A stretch of 57,155 nucleotides of DNA from the NCBI GenBank assembly GCA_024227565.1, contig JAAEUE010000198.1, positions 1 to 57,155 of the forward strand, given 5' to 3'. The notes beneath the pieces were generated by a model. It searched no databases. It was given only the letters and a program-made list of their open reading frames with translations, and was not told the origin of the DNA. Origin of the DNA: Alphaproteobacteria bacterium. GTDB lineage: Bacteria > Pseudomonadota > Alphaproteobacteria > Rhizobiales > CAJQND01. Positions 53,493-57,155 of this stretch are shown piece by piece; positions within the stretch are counted from its first letter, which is position 1; each line of letters starts with the position of its first letter. The position numbers were made by a program, and so were the translations under genes.

Positions 53493-53945
53493 TCATGCTC
53501 CCGCACACCAGCTGATGTGTTTGCACAGCCAAATCACCGCGGCGTAGCGGCCGCTCTTTGCGATCGCCACCAAGGTTAGAAACAGCCAGAACGGTGTGCG
53601 GAATATGCCTGCAACCACGGTAAGCGGATCTGCAAACGGGGCCCAGGAGAGCAGGAGCGACCACACACCCCAGCGGCTATACCAGTCACGGGCGCGGGCC
53701 ATTTGCTGCGGGCTGGCCGGAAACCAGCGGCGGCCTTCAAAACGGTCGATGCCCAGACCCAGCCAATAGTTGACGACCGCCCCCAGCGTGTTGCCAATCG
53801 AAGCCACGAGAAAGAGCATCCACACAGGCGCAGCCCCGGCTGCTTGCAGAGCCCCCAGCACGAACTCCGACTGAAACGGCAGAATGGTTGCGGCGCCAAA
53901 CGCGGCAAAGAACAGTCCTGTAAGGGCGGCGAGTTGCTCACCCAT
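53493..53945 (-). CDS. VTT/DedA-like (YqaA) membrane protein
   Basis: A 150-residue protein with about four hydrophobic helices. It has LGAVVNYWLGLGIDRFEGRR and SWAPFADPLTVVAGIFRTPF, as in YqaA-family proteins. DedA-like proteins are linked to lipid flipping and membrane homeostasis. The start is ATG at 53945; an earlier one at 53969 is possible. It converges with the YqeY gene. Confidence 0.82.
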   Translation of the reverse strand: MGEQLAALTGLFFAAFGAATILPFQSEFVLGALQAAGAAPVWMLFLVASIGNTLGAVVNYWLGLGIDRFEGRRWFPASPQQMARARDWYSRWGVWSLLLSWAPFADPLTVVAGIFRTPFWLFLTLVAIAKSGRYAAVIWLCKHISWCAGA

Positions 53946-53978
53946 CGCCCACACCCTGTGATCTGTCAAACATGAGCG

Positions 53979-54881
53979 CTACGACAATTCGCTCTTCAAC
54001 CACGCAAGCAACACCCCTGTTCCGGCCCGCGGCTGCCCCTCTGCGGGCTGATAGATCGATAGGCCGTCGGGGAGCGAAAGGCTGCCCGCAAAGGGCCGCA
54101 CCAAGGCGCCGGAGCTGAGATGGTTTTCCACCGTGCGGCGCCAGCCAAGCGCAATTCCGTGCCCCTCCAACGCGGCCTGCAGCATCATCGGGTAACTGTC
54201 ATAGGCCTCGCCTGCATCCCCCACACGCACGGGTGCGTTCAACTCATCCAACCAGTGGTCCCAATCGACCCAGTCTTGCGGAACAACCTTGTGATGCAAG
54301 AGATGGTAGTCTGCCAGGCGGGTAAGATCGGGCGGCTGGTCCAGGCCGTTCAGGTAGGACGGGCTGCAAACCGGAAAGACCTCATCGGCGCCGGTCAACA
54401 CCAGCTTTGCAGAACCGATATCGCGCCCGATCGTTTGCAGCGCCAGATCAAACCGCTCTTCAGCTTCGGGGATCGGCCTGGTGGACACCATCACCTTCAC
54501 CGGAACATCGGGGTGGAGCTGATAGAACTTGGAAAGCCTGGGCATCAGCCAGTAGAGCCCCTCGCACAGCTGGGAGCGCAGGACCACATCCCCGCCCTCA
54601 TGTTTGTGCCTCAGCGCATCACAATGGGCGCCGATCGGCCCAAGGGCATCAGACACCATGCGGCTGAGCTCACGCCCCTCCTCGGTCAGGAAGACAGCGC
54701 GGTTCCGGCGCTCAAACAACTGCGTCCCCAGATCGGTCTCAAGGGCGCGGATCTGTTTGCTGATGGCCGCCTGGGTGAGGTTCAGCTCTGCCGCCGCCTT
54801 GGTGAGGCTGCCCTGCCTTGCCGCAGCTTCAAACGGCAGCAGAGACGAGAGAGGGGGAAGCAGGCGCCTGAGATTTTTCAT
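53979..54881 (-). CDS. LysR-family regulator, GcvA-like
   Basis: A 300-residue regulator. The helix-turn-helix is at 20-55 (AAARQGSLTKAAAELNLTQA, then AISKQIRALE), followed by a binding domain of about 210 residues (VVLRSQLCEGLYWLMPRLSK). It is divergent from the EamA transporter at 54979, which is the probable target. The 97-base space between has AT-rich sequence that could hold a LysR box. Confidence 0.92.
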   Translation of the reverse strand: MKNLRRLLPPLSSLLPFEAAARQGSLTKAAAELNLTQAAISKQIRALETDLGTQLFERRNRAVFLTEEGRELSRMVSDALGPIGAHCDALRHKHEGGDVVLRSQLCEGLYWLMPRLSKFYQLHPDVPVKVMVSTRPIPEAEERFDLALQTIGRDIGSAKLVLTGADEVFPVCSPSYLNGLDQPPDLTRLADYHLLHHKVVPQDWVDWDHWLDELNAPVRVGDAGEAYDSYPMMLQAALEGHGIALGWRRTVENHLSSGALVRPFAGSLSLPDGLSIYQPAEGQPRAGTGVLLAWLKSELS

Positions 54882-54978
54882 AACTTTTAGTAATGCAAAT
54901 CAACTCAGAAATCAATTTACGAGGGATCTTGTAGAAAATAAACATAACCCTTGGTTTTAATAAATTGAGATCCAGCCC

Positions 54979-55890
54979 ATGCACGCCACTGACGCCGACC
55001 GCGGCGACACCCAAAACCTGGCCATCGCCGCGATCGTGGTCACAGTGCTTGTGCTGTCATTGGGCGACGCTTTGATCAAGACCCTCAGCGCAGAGCTTAT
55101 CTTGTGGCAGATTTTCGTCTTGCGCTCCTGCCTGGCGCTTCCCGTGCTGCTGCTTGTGTTGCGGTTCCGCTTTCCCCAAGTCGCGCTGATGCCAAAGGTG
55201 CCCGGCTGGACGCTGGCGCGCAGCCTCATGCTGGTGCTCATGTGGATCATCTACTATGCGGCCCTGCCCCACATGCCGCTCTCCATTGCGGCCGCCGCTT
55301 ACTACACACTCCCCCTGTTCATCACGCTCTTCTCCGCCCTGCTGGCTGGCGAGCGCGTGAGCCCTTCAGGGTGGGGCGCCGTCGCCCTTGGGTTCTGCGG
55401 CGTGGTGCTGATCTTGAAGCCGGCTGCCAGCGCGTTCAACCTCTATGCCCTTCTGCCTCTGGGGGCGGCCATGCTTTACGCGCTGGCCATGATCGTCACA
55501 CGCACCAAATGCCGTGACGAACATCCGCTGGTGCTGGCGGGAGCCTTGAACGCGAGCTTTATTGTGGCCGGGGTGGCCGCCACTGGGAGCCTCAGCCTTC
55601 TCGCCGTCGACAGTTCTTTGCCCCCGTTTCTTGCAGGTGCTTGGGGCGCGTTGGGGCGCAGTGAGATGATGGCAATTGGGCTCTTGGCCATCGGCATTCT
55701 CGTGGCCAGCATCGGCACGGCGTTTGCCTATCAGAACGGCCGCTCGTCAATCATCGCCACGTTCGACTTCGCCTATGTGGGCTTCGCCGTGGTCTGGGGC
55801 TTTGCATTCTTCGCCGAGGTTCCCGACCTTATTTCGGTGGGCGGCATGGCGATGATTGTGGCGGCCGGGATCATCTCAGTTACACGCTAA
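54979..55890 (+). CDS. EamA/DMT-family transporter
   Basis: A 303-residue protein with ten helices in two repeats. IVVTVLVLSLGDALIKTLSA is helix 1 and LISVGGMAMIVAAGIISVTR the last. An export role for amino acids or metabolites is typical. It is divergent from the LysR gene. The start at 54979 follows a T/A-rich leader without strong SD. Confidence 0.9.
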   Translation: MHATDADRGDTQNLAIAAIVVTVLVLSLGDALIKTLSAELILWQIFVLRSCLALPVLLLVLRFRFPQVALMPKVPGWTLARSLMLVLMWIIYYAALPHMPLSIAAAAYYTLPLFITLFSALLAGERVSPSGWGAVALGFCGVVLILKPAASAFNLYALLPLGAAMLYALAMIVTRTKCRDEHPLVLAGALNASFIVAGVAATGSLSLLAVDSSLPPFLAGAWGALGRSEMMAIGLLAIGILVASIGTAFAYQNGRSSIIATFDFAYVGFAVVWGFAFFAEVPDLISVGGMAMIVAAGIISVTR

Positions 55891-55962
55891 ACTCGCTCCG
55901 CGACGTTCCCTCCCTCGCCCGCAGCTTGTTGCAACTCTAAGCAAGCGTTACAAATTTAAGCT

Positions 55963-56923
55963 GTGATTGACCGCGGCGTCCCTTCCAGACCGGCTGAGTT
56001 CGACGAAACTGTTCCTCTTGAAGCGGTTTCGGCCCAGGCTTACAAAATATGGATTGCGTGTCTGCTGTGGCCTGCCTGGATATTCTTGTTGCCAGGCATT
56101 TGGTCTCTCTCACCTTGGCTTGGCCTGGCAACGATCCTTTTCCCCCGGCATTTGGTGTTATTGCTGGCTAGGGGTTCTAATGCACGAGGCCTCGCACGGG
56201 TATTTCCCGAATACAAACAATCGCATTGCCTACAAACTTCTGTCGCTCAATCTGTTTATGGATCCTCATATATTTCTGGCAACCCATGCGACCCATCATG
56301 TTGCGGTGAATACATGGGAGGACCGTCAGAATCACCCGCTTGGAAAGATTGAAAACCCGGTCATGCGGCGTGTTTTGAATGGGCTGGAAATTCTCCTGGG
56401 TGACATTTATTTCATTATTGCCGGAACCGTTGCGGTGTGGCGCGATCCGGGTTTGCAGAAAAACTCCAGTGTGTTGGCTGGGCTGGGGTGGAACCTTACG
56501 TGGATGATGGCGCTCACCGGGCTGCTCGGCGCATCCGCTTACACATTCGACCTTCAATTTTGGCAAACCTTGGGCCCTGTGCTGCTGGGCGTTTGGCTTT
56601 GTGCATTGGTTTTGCGCCACAATGAAATGGTTCAGCATGCCGGTGTCATTGTGGAGGCAGACCTCGCGGCACGAAACATGGCGACCCGTAATCTATTACA
56701 AATGGGAATTGCCTCCAGATTGTTTCTGTTTTTGACACACGACGATCCAGCAAAACATGTGCTGCATCACACTATGACATCGCACTATTCCCGGCCGTTC
56801 AACCAGCATTATTCACTGCCCAATGAAGCCGTTCTCATTACGTTATCGGGATACTTTCGAGTGTTAGGCGGGCTTTTGAGGGGGCATGAGCCGCAAACGA
56901 CCGGGCAGCACCGGCGCCGCTAG
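55963..56923 (+). pseudogene. fatty acid desaturase broken by a frameshift in GGGG
   Basis: The first 70 codons (from GTG 55963) carry the cytoplasmic N-terminus and first helices (IWIACLLWPAWIFLLPGIW). This frame then loses homology. The desaturase continues in the next frame from VLMHEASHGYFPN (56177 on) with histidine boxes HEASH, HATHH, and HHTMTSHY; the end is at 56923. A single extra G in GGGG at 56171-56174 would join the two frames as LLLARVLMHEASH. The start codon has a TAA two codons before it and no SD. Either a real inactivation or an assembly error; programmed shifting is unlikely. Confidence 0.7.
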
Positions 56924-57006
56924 CCCCAGGCTGGATTGAGGGTTCAACCTCGTGCTTGACGCGATGTGTACAACCTTCCACACGTAAATATACATGAAAA
57001 TAGTCC

Positions 57007-57035
57007 TTGACATGGATGGTTGTGTTCTCTATATG
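57007..57035 (+). promoter_or_regulatory. strong sigma-70-type promoter reading off the right edge
   Basis: TTGACA (57007-57012) and TATATG (57030-57035) are spaced by exactly 17 bases. It is the best match to consensus in this window. The transcript would begin near 57042 and leave through the right edge; what it serves is outside the window. Confidence 0.7.
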
Positions 57036-57093
57036 TTCCCCACTGCCGTGTACCGGGGGCGTGTCTAGACCGTCATTCACGTGACATGTGCAG

Positions 57094-57155
57094 ATGATGC
57101 TTGGGATGGAACTGCCTGGACGTGGCAGGAAAGCCTCAAGGGTCACCGTTGAGGC
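57094..57155 (+). CDS. possible start of a gene running off the right edge
   Basis: An ATG at 57094 (with in-frame ATGs at 57097 and 57106) opens a frame that reaches the window end and reads MMLGMELPGRGRKASRVTVE. It lies about 52 bases after the strong promoter, which supports it. There is no clear SD, and this stretch also has stems (tgcc/ggca and gcctcaa/ttgaggc), so it could be a structured RNA instead. The family is not recognisable from 20 residues. Confidence 0.3.
   Translation, partial: MMLGMELPGRGRKASRVTVE

Noticed and set aside
56838..57146. 102-codon minus-strand ORF
   Set aside because: It crosses the desaturase 3' end and the strong plus-strand promoter, without SD or motifs.
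1..57155. Mobile element, prophage or integration site
   Set aside because: No transposase, integrase, phage structural gene, terminal repeat or tRNA-associated direct repeat was seen on either strand.

Overview
The window looks like the chromosome of an alphaproteobacterium, most likely of the Hyphomicrobiales (Rhizobiales) type. The GC content is moderately high. The clues are a CarD-family regulator downstream of a 7Fe ferredoxin (fdxA), a MarR/OmpR-type regulator pair of the PetP-PetR kind followed by an EnvZ-like kinase and divergent from ilvE, carA divergent from a GatB/YqeY gene, and many transport and CoA-linked genes. Every assignment comes from reading motifs; no database search was run. 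I saw no rRNA, tRNA, CRISPR array, insertion sequence, phage gene or replication origin.

Layout. 1-280: the 3' end of a gene for a His/Lys/Gly repeat protein, with its terminator. 387-9291: ilvD, an MFS transporter, a CheZ-motif protein with a long acidic tail, a threonine/serine dehydratase, a LysE exporter, a secreted VWA-like (DUF1194) protein, and a 2-oxoglutarate oxygenase followed by a beta-keto acid cleavage enzyme. 9288-13870 (minus strand): a tight four-gene unit of membrane protein, ATP-grasp ligase, FemAB/GNAT-like transferase and MOP-type flippase; this is the best candidate for an undescribed system. 14016-18611: polyphosphate kinase 2, a histidine kinase, a response regulator and a MarR regulator, divergent from ilvE across a near-symmetric operator/promoter. 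18687-25492: secreted proteins, a Nudix hydrolase, an aminotransferase, EamA and LysR genes, and a secreted Asp-box protein.

25603-33270: a MaoC hydratase, then a TetR gene divergent from two glutathione transferases, then an RND efflux pair divergent from a second TetR gene, with three operator boxes between them. 33267-39887: a double-domain glycosyltransferase, a membrane zinc peptidase, and a complete TRAP transporter (DctP-Q-M) followed by a RidA protein. 40009-44643: purA with a long leader hairpin, fdxA, a 387-base intergenic stretch with a strong terminator, carD, a secreted nuclease-like protein whose start codon appears non-canonical, and a Nudix gene. 44806-51484: an aspartoacylase-like enzyme, an enoyl-CoA hydratase, three SDR proteins (two with degraded active sites), a pair of YcxB-like membrane proteins and an agmatinase-family enzyme with an altered metal site. 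51556-55890: carA, YqeY, a VTT/DedA-like protein, and a LysR gene divergent from an EamA transporter. 55963-56923: a fatty acid desaturase gene broken by one frameshift. At the right edge a strong promoter reads out of the window.

Most of the window is ordinary core and accessory metabolism. The most informative features are in the regulatory DNA: the ilvE/MarR and RND/TetR divergent promoters can be read almost base by base. The other points of interest are the unusual active sites in the SDR and agmatinase proteins, the disrupted desaturase and the 9-14 kb surface-type operon.
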